NCBI GenBank assembly: GCA_023484085.1
Contig: JAMDAS010000008.1
Span: 35,946-83,028, forward strand
DNA: 47,083 bases
From: Candidatus Omnitrophota bacterium
GTDB taxonomy: Bacteria > Ratteibacteria > UBA8468 > B48-G9 > DTJG01
Direction: 5' to 3'
Positions within the stretch are counted from its first letter, which is position 1. Each line of letters opens with the position of its first letter. A model generated the notes under the pieces. That model was not told where the DNA came from. It saw only the letters and a list, made by a program, of their open reading frames with translations, and ran no database searches. The position numbers and the translations under genes are program-made. This document shows, piece after piece, positions 25,449 to 34,082 of this stretch.

Positions 25449-28400
25449 ATGAAAAAATATAGATTAAAGAGGATGTGGATTGTTATAGTATTGACAATCG
25501 TATTTATTCTACCATCTCTGCTTTTTTCCGAAGCCATTGGGAACGGTGCTCCGTATGGTAGCCCTAACCAGCCGTATGATAGAATGCCAGGTACACTGGT
25601 GACTCCGCACATTTCCTGGGCAAATCCATATTACGACGGGAAGATGAAGATATTGGTGATTTCACCGACTTGGGCTTCGCGGGAAACAGTAGAACTTGCA
25701 GAAAGACTCTCAATGGACTATAAGTGGCTGATGACCTACAGTCATAATCACTTCGGCGAAGAGCATCAAGGAAGTAATCTTTATGACGCAGTTGACCAGT
25801 CTGTCCTGGACCGCTTGGTGAAAGAGAGACTTGGCCCGGATGAAAAATACGATCTGATTATTATCGGTAAAGTCTGGGATACTTTTCCTGACCAGGTCAA
25901 GGAGTCTATCCTGAAGAAAGTCCGCGCGGGAACAGGTCTCCTTTTGATTACGTCAACAGCAACAATTGAGAAATGGACGTACCCGGGTTTCAAAATGGAT
26001 AGTGAAAATCCCAAAGATTTTCTCACAGGGATGCCCATACAGATGCTCCCTTTTGCATCACGCCCTGAGCAAGGTCAATGCGGACCTCTGGTTGTGAGGA
26101 CCGGTCATCTGGGAAATGGCCGAGTAGCGGAAATTGACTACAATGACGGCGGTGTGATGCAGGATGGCTATCCAGTATCTTCCTTGCCGTTATATATTGC
26201 CCTCACTCCTTATGTTGAATATGATCCGTTGTTCTATGATTACTATTACTCTATTATCGCCCGGGTTGCCTTATGGGTGGGTAACAGAGAACCTGAAGTG
26301 AAAATTATTGATGTGGTGGGTCAGAATACAAAAATTGATCGCGCAAACCTGCCTGCGTCTCCGATTAAATTCGTGTTGACCCGGACATTGCCGGGGAAAG
26401 GCTGGTATAAACTTATTTATGACATACGTGACCGGGAAAACCGTATAGAAACCAAAGGAAGCCAAAATATCGCCATTGAAAAGACCGTCACGTTTTCCCT
26501 GTCCTTGCCATATCTTAAAAGAGGCCTGCACGTGGCAGACCTATGGGTCATGAAAAACAAAAAAATTGTCACCTGGGCATCGGTTTTCTTTCATGTGGTT
26601 ACCGGAGACCATCTTGTCGGATTCGTGTTGAACAAATCGTACGTGAAGGAAGGAAATCCCGTAACAGGTAAAGTAATATTGAAAAATCCTCTGGCAAAAG
26701 GCGTTTCTCTGGAGATAGAAGTAAATGACAGTTACAATAGACTGGTGGCGAAACAGACAGACAATAAACCGGAGTTCTCCTTTACTATCAAGAATCCTCT
26801 GTCAAAGATTTACAATATTACTGCCCGACTCGTTGACACTAATGGAGTGATTGAAGAAAAAACCACGCATTTTTCAATTATTCCGATTTCCAGAAAAATA
26901 AAAAATTTTCATTTTATTATGTGGGCTGCACCGTTCTTCTACATCAACAGAATCATACTTGAGCAAAGCGCGGCCTATGGAGTAAACGCAGTATATGCTA
27001 TGTCTCTTTGGGGGACTGATGCTGTTTACGAAAAAAGCGCCCGGTTTCTGTCCCGTATGAATCTTCCGGCGGAGCCGTACATGTATGGAATATGGCAGAG
27101 CCAGAAACAGGGGCCGAACGGCCCGGTTGAAGTGCCGGACATTTCTGATATGGAGTTTATCAAAGAAATGAAGAAAGAAGTATCTACTAAAGCCGCTGCT
27201 TATGTTCCGTACAGTACACTGGCTTATTCAGTCGCTGAAGAATGCTCATTGGCGCAGGATGGCATCTGCCTTTCTCCTACGTGTCAGGCCGATTTCATAG
27301 ATTACCTCCAGAAAAAATATTTGAGTCTGGATATGCTTAACATGGAGTGGGGGACAACGTTTCAAACATGGAAGGATGTAAAACCGATTACTTTTATTGA
27401 TGCGTACAAACAAAATCGGTATTCGCAGTGGATGGACTATCGCCTGTTCATGAGTGACCTGTGGGACCGCACCTATGAAAATATCATTAAAACCATCAAG
27501 AAAGTAGACCCACAGGCGCGGGTGAGTCTTGATGTCCTCAACTTTTCTTATGGCTATTCTTTTGACTGGGGTCGCATCCTTCCGCAAATTGGCGGATTCA
27601 GTCTGGGAGGAAATTCTTATCTCATGGAAGGTATGGTGCGTTCGTTTGTTGGAGCCAAGAGCGTTTCCGGATCATGGATAGGTCTTTATCCAGGCACAGA
27701 CGATGAAGAAACCATGAAATATACACCCTGGCATAACCTATTCAGTGGTTTGAACGATGTCATGTGGTGGGCCGCTTTCAATGATAAAGGATTAGGCGGG
27801 ACGTCAGCTTTCACGCCTGATGTTTCCGAACCTCTGCTTTGTTTTCGGCAAGCCAGCAGGGAAGCTAAAGAAATTGAGCGGGGAATTGGTACTCTGCTCA
27901 TCAATTCCAAAAGGCATGAAGATCCCATTGCCATTCTTTATTCTCAGCCGTCCTTTTTCGCTAGTTATTTCAGTAGCCAGGAAACCACATATGAGGAATC
28001 ACTCAATGATTTCATCACTGCTCTTGATGATGCAGGTTTCAGTGGTTTCCACATAATCACCGGCGAGGATATTGTACGGGGTAATCTTAATAAGTATAAG
28101 GTTTTGATTCTACCCGATAGCCAGGCACTCTCTAAAGAGGAAATTATCGGCATCAAGAAGTTTGTTGCCAAGGGTGACTTACTGTTTGCAGATTTCTCTC
28201 CCGGTATTATGGACCAACATGGAAAGGAACTTAAGCAGAGCAGGTTACAAAAAGTGTTTGGCTCATTCACCCCACTTAATATCAATCAATATGGTAAAGG
28301 CAGGGCGGTTTATCTAGGAAACAGTCTGAGTGGATATTCTTTCCAAAGGAAAGGTTTGGAAGCAGATGGTCGGTTGGGATTTGTGCGAATGATTAAAGAA

Positions 28401-28985
28401 TATTCAGGTATCGTTCCGCAAGTGCAGGTGTTTGATAAGGACGGTATTCCGGCCACAGGTATAGAAATATCAACTTTTGAAAATGGGAAAGCATTATACC
28501 TGGGATTGCTGCGGGGACTGCGTGTCAAATCTGTGGGTACCGACACGATAACAGTAAAATTACCGGGTTCTTACTGGGTTTATAACATGCGTGACAATAC
28601 GTTCGTTGGTTACACCGATACCGTAGTGACAACGGTGCCGACGGGAAAAGCCCGGCTTTTTGCCTGCCTGCCGGAAAAAGTGAGTAACGTGCAAATTTTC
28701 TTGAACAAAAAGACATATCTGCAGGGAGAAGATGTATTTTACCGGGTGATATTGCCTGCGGAACTTGATGGTAGTGGTCTGGGAGTCAGAGTTGAAGTCT
28801 TCGGCCCGAATGGGAAAAACATACCTTATTATACAGGTAGATTCGTTACCGCGAACGCCGGTTTCAATAAAATCGTACCGCTGTCCCTGAATGAGAAGCC
28901 AGGCATTTACAGGATAACAGCAACAGAATTGGCAAGCGGTTTAACTGCTACAGCAAATTTTGCTGTAGAAAAAACAGGGAGGTAA
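25449..28985 (+). CDS. Secreted GH42-like beta-galactosidase-family protein
   Basis: This 1178-residue protein has an N-terminal hydrophobic signal segment (RMWIVIVLTIVFILPSLLF). The middle looks like a GH42 TIM barrel: SVAEECSLAQDG...CLSPTCQADFIDYLQKKYLSLDMLNMEWGTTFQTW parallels the GH42 NEYG...YGTLDALN.AWGT block. A trimerisation-like Rossmann domain follows (IAILYSQPSFFASYF, VLILPDSQALSKEEIIGIKKF). N- and C-terminal beta-domains and a preceding GATase-like region (ILVISPTWASRETVELAERL, LIIIGKVWD) are also present. The acid/base Glu seems retained (EE in place of NE), but the nucleophile segment near GSWIGLYPG lacks an obvious Glu, so activity is uncertain. It is the third gene of the P4 operon with an AAGGAGC ribosome binding site. 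Confidence 0.74.
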   Translation: MKKYRLKRMWIVIVLTIVFILPSLLFSEAIGNGAPYGSPNQPYDRMPGTLVTPHISWANPYYDGKMKILVISPTWASRETVELAERLSMDYKWLMTYSHNHFGEEHQGSNLYDAVDQSVLDRLVKERLGPDEKYDLIIIGKVWDTFPDQVKESILKKVRAGTGLLLITSTATIEKWTYPGFKMDSENPKDFLTGMPIQMLPFASRPEQGQCGPLVVRTGHLGNGRVAEIDYNDGGVMQDGYPVSSLPLYIALTPYVEYDPLFYDYYYSIIARVALWVGNREPEVKIIDVVGQNTKIDRANLPASPIKFVLTRTLPGKGWYKLIYDIRDRENRIETKGSQNIAIEKTVTFSLSLPYLKRGLHVADLWVMKNKKIVTWASVFFHVVTGDHLVGFVLNKSYVKEGNPVTGKVILKNPLAKGVSLEIEVNDSYNRLVAKQTDNKPEFSFTIKNPLSKIYNITARLVDTNGVIEEKTTHFSIIPISRKIKNFHFIMWAAPFFYINRIILEQSAAYGVNAVYAMSLWGTDAVYEKSARFLSRMNLPAEPYMYGIWQSQKQGPNGPVEVPDISDMEFIKEMKKEVSTKAAAYVPYSTLAYSVAEECSLAQDGICLSPTCQADFIDYLQKKYLSLDMLNMEWGTTFQTWKDVKPITFIDAYKQNRYSQWMDYRLFMSDLWDRTYENIIKTIKKVDPQARVSLDVLNFSYGYSFDWGRILPQIGGFSLGGNSYLMEGMVRSFVGAKSVSGSWIGLYPGTDDEETMKYTPWHNLFSGLNDVMWWAAFNDKGLGGTSAFTPDVSEPLLCFRQASREAKEIERGIGTLLINSKRHEDPIAILYSQPSFFASYFSSQETTYEESLNDFITALDDAGFSGFHIITGEDIVRGNLNKYKVLILPDSQALSKEEIIGIKKFVAKGDLLFADFSPGIMDQHGKELKQSRLQKVFGSFTPLNINQYGKGRAVYLGNSLSGYSFQRKGLEADGRLGFVRMIKEYSGIVPQVQVFDKDGIPATGIEISTFENGKALYLGLLRGLRVKSVGTDTITVKLPGSYWVYNMRDNTFVGYTDTVVTTVPTGKARLFACLPEKVSNVQIFLNKKTYLQGEDVFYRVILPAELDGSGLGVRVEVFGPNGKNIPYYTGRFVTANAGFNKIVPLSLNEKPGIYRITATELASGLTATANFAVEKTGR

Positions 28986-28988
28986 ACT

Positions 28989-29615
28989 ATGTTATACAAA
29001 ACGTTCTTAGTATCGGCGCTGGCCGCTGTATTTGTGACGGGTGTATTTGCAGCTAAACAGATAAAGGTGGAAAAGAAAAACCTCATTGATAACCCGGGGT
29101 TTGAAAAGGTGGATGAGATAGTAATCGGTACCAACGATTATCTGCAGAGAACAAGAAAACAAGGATGCAATCTGGCGGATGGACCAATTGCTGTTCTTCC
29201 CAGTGAATGGGTCCTTCAGGGAAGCAGTGGAAAGATACGGGTGGTGGAAGGCAAACCGGGGAAAAATATCTATTCCGGAAAGCACGCACTTTTTATGAGT
29301 ACCAGCAAAGACACGCAAATGGATATTTATTCAGGTAGCTTTGTAGCCGGTCCAACATATATTATCAGTGTTTATGCTCGCGGCAAGGGTGCCATATACC
29401 TGCGAACTTATGAATACAAAAACACCACCGGTGGAGCATGTGTAGGTGCTCCCATGCAAACATTTAAGATATCCGATAACTGGACTAAATACGAATGGAT
29501 ATATAACAGACAAAACCCCGATGCAAAGTTTTTCAATGTTGTAGTTGGAGTAATGCCCGGGTCTAATGCATATTTAGACGATGTTGAGTTGCTGAAGAAA
29601 AATAATCTCAAATAA
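28989..29615 (+). CDS. Small secreted carbohydrate-binding-like protein
   Basis: This 208-residue protein has a signal peptide (MLYKTFLVSALAAVFVTGVFA) and a single beta-sandwich of CBM4/9-like type. It begins with LIDNPGFEKV, contains SGKHALFMS and FKISDNWTKYEW, and ends with NAYLDDVELLKK, the standard order for such modules. It is probably exported and glycan-binding. It begins four bases after the GH42-like gene with a GGGAGG ribosome binding site and ends the P4 operon. No clear terminator with a U-tract is seen before the convergent gene. Confidence 0.78.
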   Translation: MLYKTFLVSALAAVFVTGVFAAKQIKVEKKNLIDNPGFEKVDEIVIGTNDYLQRTRKQGCNLADGPIAVLPSEWVLQGSSGKIRVVEGKPGKNIYSGKHALFMSTSKDTQMDIYSGSFVAGPTYIISVYARGKGAIYLRTYEYKNTTGGACVGAPMQTFKISDNWTKYEWIYNRQNPDAKFFNVVVGVMPGSNAYLDDVELLKKNNLK

Positions 29616-29697
29616 TAGGAGAGTATAACAAACGGTTTCTTGTCTGTTTCAAAAGGATGAAAAGCAGTGTAATTGTTATGGAAAAAGAATAACTATC

Positions 29698-30843
29698 CTA
29701 TTTTTTATGCTGGGGGTCGGTTTCTCTTGTTTCTTTTACATTTTCTTTTTGTTTTGATGAAGCCTGAAGTTGGGAAAGCAGTTTATCATAAGATTTTCTA
29801 TTTAAAGGCAGCTCTATTTTTTTATTTTTCATCCCGGAATAAATTACAGAATTAATAAATTCTATAGCTTTTATTCCATCTTCTCCCGGACTTATAAGGG
29901 GTTCATTAAACAAAATTGCTCTGCAAAAATTTTGAATTATCACCTTATGTCCGGAGGGTAAATCAATAAGTTCTATTTTTTCTTTATTTATGTCTAACTT
30001 ATCCCACATTTTATCAGAAGCAAACATAAATTCAGTCAAACCTCTTGAAAATGAATAAAATTTTATCTCATTTGGGGTGTTTATCTCTAATTTACCTTTT
30101 TCCCCGACTATTTCAATGTGAAATCCTTCAGGAAATTCATTTGTCGTAGCATAGTAATATCCCCATGCTCCATTCTCATATTCAAGAAGCGCGGATGCTT
30201 CATCTTCAACCTCTATTTTATGAAATCTTGTCCGTACTTTTCCTTCAATCTTTTTGGGCATTCCTCCAAGAAGAATAAAAAGGTCTATGGTATGAGGAGA
30301 TTGGTTTATAAGAATGCCGCCACCTTCACCTGCCCATGTAGCCCGCCAGCTTCCACTATTATAATATGCCTGTGTCCTATACCATGAGTCTACGCATAAA
30401 GTTCTGTGTATGTCACCCAATTTCCCGCTTTTTGCAATATCTATCGCTGCCCGTATAAATGGTTCTGTTCTTCTTTGGTATACTATTGAAAAAGTTTTCC
30501 CGGTTTTTTTTGCTGTCGATACCATTTTATCCGCCTGGCTGACACTTACAGATATTGGTTTTTCTGTAAGAACATGAAGTCCGTTTTCCATTGCAAAAAC
30601 TGCTACCTCAGGATGAAAGTAATGAGGCGTAGCAATAATAATTGCATCTACAAGCCCGCTTCTTATAAGTTCTTTATAATCTGAAAAAAATTGAACAGCA
30701 AAATCTTTTCCTGCTTTTTCAGCAGCGGTTTTATTTGCATCACTGACTGCTGTCAGTTGCGCTTCAGGAATCTCTTTTACCATATTACAATGTGCTATAC
30801 CCATTCCACCAACACCGATAACACCTATTTTTACTTTTTCCAT
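29698..30843 (-). CDS. Gfo/Idh/MocA-family oxidoreductase
   Basis: This 381-residue NAD(P)-dependent dehydrogenase has the N-terminal Rossmann motif GVIGVGGMGIAHC and the family signature TEKPISVS (Lys-Pro at the active site). A C-terminal alpha/beta domain follows, including EDEASALLEYENG and FHIEIVGEKGKLEI. Members oxidise or reduce sugars, inositols or amino sugars; the substrate is unknown. It converges with the P4 operon and may use its product. A promoter is visible upstream at 30945-30974 (minus strand). The C-terminal tail (QKENVKETRETDPQHKK) is polar and probably disordered. Confidence 0.88.
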   Translation of the reverse strand: MEKVKIGVIGVGGMGIAHCNMVKEIPEAQLTAVSDANKTAAEKAGKDFAVQFFSDYKELIRSGLVDAIIIATPHYFHPEVAVFAMENGLHVLTEKPISVSVSQADKMVSTAKKTGKTFSIVYQRRTEPFIRAAIDIAKSGKLGDIHRTLCVDSWYRTQAYYNSGSWRATWAGEGGGILINQSPHTIDLFILLGGMPKKIEGKVRTRFHKIEVEDEASALLEYENGAWGYYYATTNEFPEGFHIEIVGEKGKLEINTPNEIKFYSFSRGLTEFMFASDKMWDKLDINKEKIELIDLPSGHKVIIQNFCRAILFNEPLISPGEDGIKAIEFINSVIYSGMKNKKIELPLNRKSYDKLLSQLQASSKQKENVKETRETDPQHKK

Positions 30844-30915
30844 TTTTTATTTTTCTCCGTAAATATCTTAGTGAACCCCATCTGTGTACTACGCATAAAC
30901 AAAAAGAAGTTCACT

Positions 30916-30933
30916 TTTAATTTAGAAATTAAA
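30916..30933. promoter_or_regulatory. 18-bp inverted repeat in the dehydrogenase leader
   Basis: TTTAATTT and AAATTAAA form perfect 8-base arms around AG, downstream of the putative minus-strand promoter and upstream of the Gfo/Idh/MocA start. It could be an operator. AT-richness makes chance occurrence possible. Confidence 0.4.
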
Positions 30934-30944
30934 TTATTACTAAA

Positions 30945-30974
30945 ACTTTAGCATATATTTTTACAAATTGTCAA
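30945..30974 (-). promoter_or_regulatory. Promoter of the Gfo/Idh/MocA gene
   Basis: On the minus strand, TTGACA (30969-30974) and TAAAGT (30945-30950) are separated by 18 bases. The 18-base spacing equals that of P1-P4, but the AAGTTAACTA spacer motif is absent. This leaves a leader of about 95 bases. Confidence 0.55.
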
Positions 30975-31214
30975 AATTAAATGTAGTTTAAAAGACAGAA
31001 TGTCACCGCATACATAAATCGAAACCATATTTTCACTTGTCCGTAAACGGCTGCCAAAAAAGAAAATCTGAAAACACCCAGCGATGTTTTTCCTGATATG
31101 AAAAAAATTTCCATTTCCGTTCTTTCCGCAGAAGACCCACCAATTAAAGAATTTTTCTTTTTTTTAGTTTAATGATAATATTATTAAAAATAAAGTATTC
31201 ACCAATAAATAATT
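30975..31214. other. AT-rich non-coding stretch
   Basis: Together with the promoter region just before it, this makes a roughly 370-base gap between divergent genes. I see no ORF, tRNA or convincing terminator here. AATATTATT-rich sequence near 31175-31195 could be part of a promoter for the methyltransferase. Confidence 0.5.
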
Positions 31215-32057
31215 ATGCAACATATAATTACTGTACAACAAAACACGGAAAAAGTTTATAGTATACAATCTCAAAAACCGTATTTTGAAAACGATAAAAT
31301 TTTAATCTTCAATGAAGATATTTTAAAAATAACTGCTATCCCAGAAAATTCCATTGATTTAATTGTTACCTCACCACCTTACAATGTTGATATTCATTAC
31401 AATTCTCATGCAGATAATTTAACTTACGATGACTATTTGGAATTTACCCAAAAATGGATTAAAAAATGTTTTGTTTTAACAAAAAACGAAGGACGTTTTC
31501 TGTTAAATATACCTCTTGATAAAAATAAAGGTGGTCAAAAATCAGTTGGGGCTGATATTACACAAATTGCAAAAGATATTGGTTGGAAATATCACTCAAC
31601 AATTATTTGGAATGAGGGGAATATTTCTCGCCGCACTGCTTGGGGTTCATATATGTCTGCTTCGGCTCCTTATGTTATTGCTCCCGTGGAATTGATTTTA
31701 GTATTATATAAAGATAGTTGGAAAAAAACAGGTGGCAGCAGAAAAAACGATATTACAAAACAGGAATTTATGGATTGGACAAATGGAATTTGGACCTTTA
31801 CCGGTCAAAGCAAAAATGGAGCGGGTGGACATCCTGCAGCATTTCCAGTTGAATTACCAAAACGATGTATAAAATTATTTAGTTTTATTGATGATACAGT
31901 TTTAGACCCGTTTTTGGGAAGCGGATCAACACTTATTGCTTCATGTTTATATAATAGAAAGGGGATTGGTGTGGATATTGATAAAGATTATTGCAATATT
32001 GCAATAAGACGACTACAACAAGAAGCAAAAATGAATCAACCGGGTTTATTCAAATAA
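31215..32057 (+). CDS. Beta-class DNA methyltransferase (N4-C or N6-A)
   Basis: This 280-residue enzyme methylates an exocyclic amino group in DNA. Catalytic motif IV, TSPPYN (about residue 53), comes before the AdoMet-binding motif I, DPFLGSGST (about residue 231), which defines the beta class. The SPPY form is common in N4-cytosine enzymes but also occurs in N6-adenine ones. The block NGIWTFTGQSKNGAGGHPA is typical of this class. A stop at 32057 is followed five bases later by an HNH nuclease gene, forming a type II restriction-modification pair. The recognition site cannot be read from sequence. The pair looks more A+T-rich than the preceding carbohydrate cluster, consistent with horizontal transfer. 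Confidence 0.9.
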   Translation: MQHIITVQQNTEKVYSIQSQKPYFENDKILIFNEDILKITAIPENSIDLIVTSPPYNVDIHYNSHADNLTYDDYLEFTQKWIKKCFVLTKNEGRFLLNIPLDKNKGGQKSVGADITQIAKDIGWKYHSTIIWNEGNISRRTAWGSYMSASAPYVIAPVELILVLYKDSWKKTGGSRKNDITKQEFMDWTNGIWTFTGQSKNGAGGHPAAFPVELPKRCIKLFSFIDDTVLDPFLGSGSTLIASCLYNRKGIGVDIDKDYCNIAIRRLQQEAKMNQPGLFK

Positions 32058-32061
32058 CATT

Positions 32062-32658
32062 ATGAAAAAAAAGAAGAATAATAATTTAGTTCAAACAGAT
32101 TTGCTGATTGAGTTTTTTAAGAAAAATCCAAACAGAGATATAAAGCATCCCGAAGCTGTTGATTGGATTGTAGCAACTTATAAAAGAAGAACAGGAAAAG
32201 TTTTTCGTGATCCCGATAGAGCAATTCGTCAATTATCCCAAAGCGGCTTTTTGATAAAAATTGCCAAGGGAATTTATAAATATGATCCCGATAAAGCATA
32301 TAAAAGAGAATTGGAAGATTTTACTGCCGCGCAAAAAGAAGCAATTCTAAAAAGGGATGGTTATAGATGCGTGATTTGTGGTAGAGGCGAAAAAGACGGT
32401 GTTGAATTACATGTTGATCACATAAAACCAAAAGATTTTGGCGGTGAAGCAACAATTGAAAATGGTCAAACTTTATGCTCCCAACATAATTTTATAAAAA
32501 AGAATCTTAAACAAACTGAAACGGGCAAAAAAATGTTTATTCGTCTTTATGAATTAGCAAAGAGTGAAAATAACGAGGAATTAAAAAAGTTTTGCTCAGA
32601 TGTTTTAGAAACTTACGAAAAACATAACATTAACAGTCATATTGTTTGGGAAAAATAA
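32062..32658 (+). CDS. HNH endonuclease of the restriction-modification pair
   Basis: This 198-residue protein has a winged-helix-like N-terminal part (PEAVDWIVATYKRRTGK, DRAIRQLSQSGFLIKIAKG) and a C-terminal HNH nuclease. The nuclease shows RCVICG (zinc or structural Cys pair), HVDHIKPKDFGG (first catalytic His and Asp), NGQTLC (Asn) and SQHN (last His). It lies immediately downstream of the methyltransferase with the same orientation. I infer that it is the cognate restriction enzyme; the N-terminal domain may help recognise the site. Confidence 0.85.
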   Translation: MKKKKNNNLVQTDLLIEFFKKNPNRDIKHPEAVDWIVATYKRRTGKVFRDPDRAIRQLSQSGFLIKIAKGIYKYDPDKAYKRELEDFTAAQKEAILKRDGYRCVICGRGEKDGVELHVDHIKPKDFGGEATIENGQTLCSQHNFIKKNLKQTETGKKMFIRLYELAKSENNEELKKFCSDVLETYEKHNINSHIVWEK

Positions 32659-32682
32659 TTTCCTCTTTTTTAATAAAATCAA

Positions 32683-33798
32683 TTAAATATGGTCTAATGG
32701 CCAGACGAAGATTTCAAGAGGTAATACGTTTTTCAGTATTTTAAAAGAAGGTCCGCCAGTTGAAAACCAGTCAGGTGAAGAAAAAAGCAGTCTCACCATT
32801 TCCTGTTCAGTCAGGTATACATGGTTTTCTCCTTTACCTTCCTCAATCTGAATTTTTCCATTTGAATTTTTTACTATAACAGATTCTCCTTCCTTAATAG
32901 AAAATGTAATTTCCTGCTGGTTATCAAGTCTGTCTTTAAATTTTTCTCTATAAGTTTGAAGAATATCTTTAAGACTGATGATTTTTATCATACCTGCTGA
33001 AATTTTATTATGCCACCATGACGTAATCTGTAAAATTTCAGCAGGTATAAGAGAATATGATGGAAAGTGCATGAGAAATTTTCCCGTTCCGAATCTTTTG
33101 TTTAAATATTTAAGTATTCCCAAAATTATACATGGACTGCCTCCATATTCCGCCACAAATTCTCCTTGTATTGATATATATCCAAACCCATCTTTTTTTA
33201 GGGCATAATATGTTGAAAATCCCTGTCTTGTTAAAATCCCGGCAAATTCCTCTTTACTTCTTTCCTTTCTAATAGAGTGTTTATTATAGCTTTCAATAAT
33301 TTTTTTAAGAATTTCTTTTTCACCTGAATATCTTTTGGCATGGGCAGGCTCTATCTTCAGTTTTTCAAAACCGCGTGCAGAAATACAAATTTCAACGACG
33401 CTATCCCCTGCGTTTTCATAGCCAAAATTTTTGTATCTGTGTCTGTCCCCCCATAAAATAGAGACCGGGTATTTTTCTCTTTTCATCTGTTCTATTACTG
33501 CATTCATTAAAGTACTCATATAACCTTTCCCTCTATGTTCATATAAAGTAGAAACCCCTCCAATACCTCCCACCTTTATTTTCACGCCGTTAATCAGTAA
33601 TTTCAGGGGAAAGAGTCTTACGAGAGAAGCAATTCTGCCGTCCTCTTTTATTATGAAAGTGTTTTCATATTGAATGGTATCTTTTGTCCATACATGCGGG
33701 TAATTGTTCGGGAAAAAATTATATGAGTGTCCATATGCCTCCTCAAGAAATCTTTGAATCTCATCATACCCGGTTTTTTTTGCTCTTAATGTCTTCAT
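32683..33798 (-). CDS. GNAT N-acetyltransferase (Eis-like)
   Basis: This 371-residue protein has a GNAT domain in its first half, with GGVSTLYEHRGKGYMSTLM containing the R-G-K-G-Y acetyl-CoA loop and SILWGDRHRYKNFGYE in the next strand. The second half resembles the SCP2-like domain attached to Eis-type acetyltransferases (ITFSIKEGESVIVKNSNGK, LTEQEMVRLLFSS). Members acetylate amines, including aminoglycosides, but the substrate here is unknown. Its -10 box ends only about seven bases before the start codon, suggesting a leaderless or nearly leaderless message. Confidence 0.82.
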   Translation of the reverse strand: MKTLRAKKTGYDEIQRFLEEAYGHSYNFFPNNYPHVWTKDTIQYENTFIIKEDGRIASLVRLFPLKLLINGVKIKVGGIGGVSTLYEHRGKGYMSTLMNAVIEQMKREKYPVSILWGDRHRYKNFGYENAGDSVVEICISARGFEKLKIEPAHAKRYSGEKEILKKIIESYNKHSIRKERSKEEFAGILTRQGFSTYYALKKDGFGYISIQGEFVAEYGGSPCIILGILKYLNKRFGTGKFLMHFPSYSLIPAEILQITSWWHNKISAGMIKIISLKDILQTYREKFKDRLDNQQEITFSIKEGESVIVKNSNGKIQIEEGKGENHVYLTEQEMVRLLFSSPDWFSTGGPSFKILKNVLPLEIFVWPLDHI

Positions 33799-33805
33799 TT
33801 TGTGT

Positions 33806-33835
33806 ATTTTAGCACAAGCTAAGATATATGTTCAA
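33806..33835 (-). promoter_or_regulatory. Promoter of the GNAT gene
   Basis: On the minus strand, TTGAAC (33830-33835) and TAAAAT (33806-33811) are separated by 18 bases. Transcription would start at or within a base or two of the ATG at 33798. Confidence 0.5.
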
Positions 33836-33852
33836 AAATTCAGGCAGGATGT

Positions 33853-33902
33853 ATCCTTGACAGAAGGATGAATATATTATAAATTATCCTTATTTAAAGG
33901 AT
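33853..33902 (+). promoter_or_regulatory. Twin operator and promoter before the adh-rib operon
   Basis: ATCCTT-N5-AAGGAT occurs twice (33853-33869 and 33886-33902), 33 bases apart, about three helical turns. The first copy contains TTGACA (33857-33862) in its left arm and centre. A TATAAA (33878-33883) lies between the copies with a short 15-base spacer. The layout suggests a dimeric regulator acting on both sides of a promoter. Confidence 0.6.
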
Positions 33903-34082
33903 AAACATAATAAATAAAAATTTATTAAAAAACATACTTACATCTAACAAGGAATTTATTTTACAACGTACCGGGAAAAAAGTCATAAAAAGAGAAGAAA
34001 TTGTTTTTGAACTTTATCCCAATTTTGTAAATAAAAATAACACAATATTTTTATATAAAATCCAATCAACAAGGGGTATAAA

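Noticed and set aside
33850-34082. FMN riboswitch upstream of the riboflavin operon
   Set aside because: No RFN-type conserved blocks are visible; only the two operator copies are seen.
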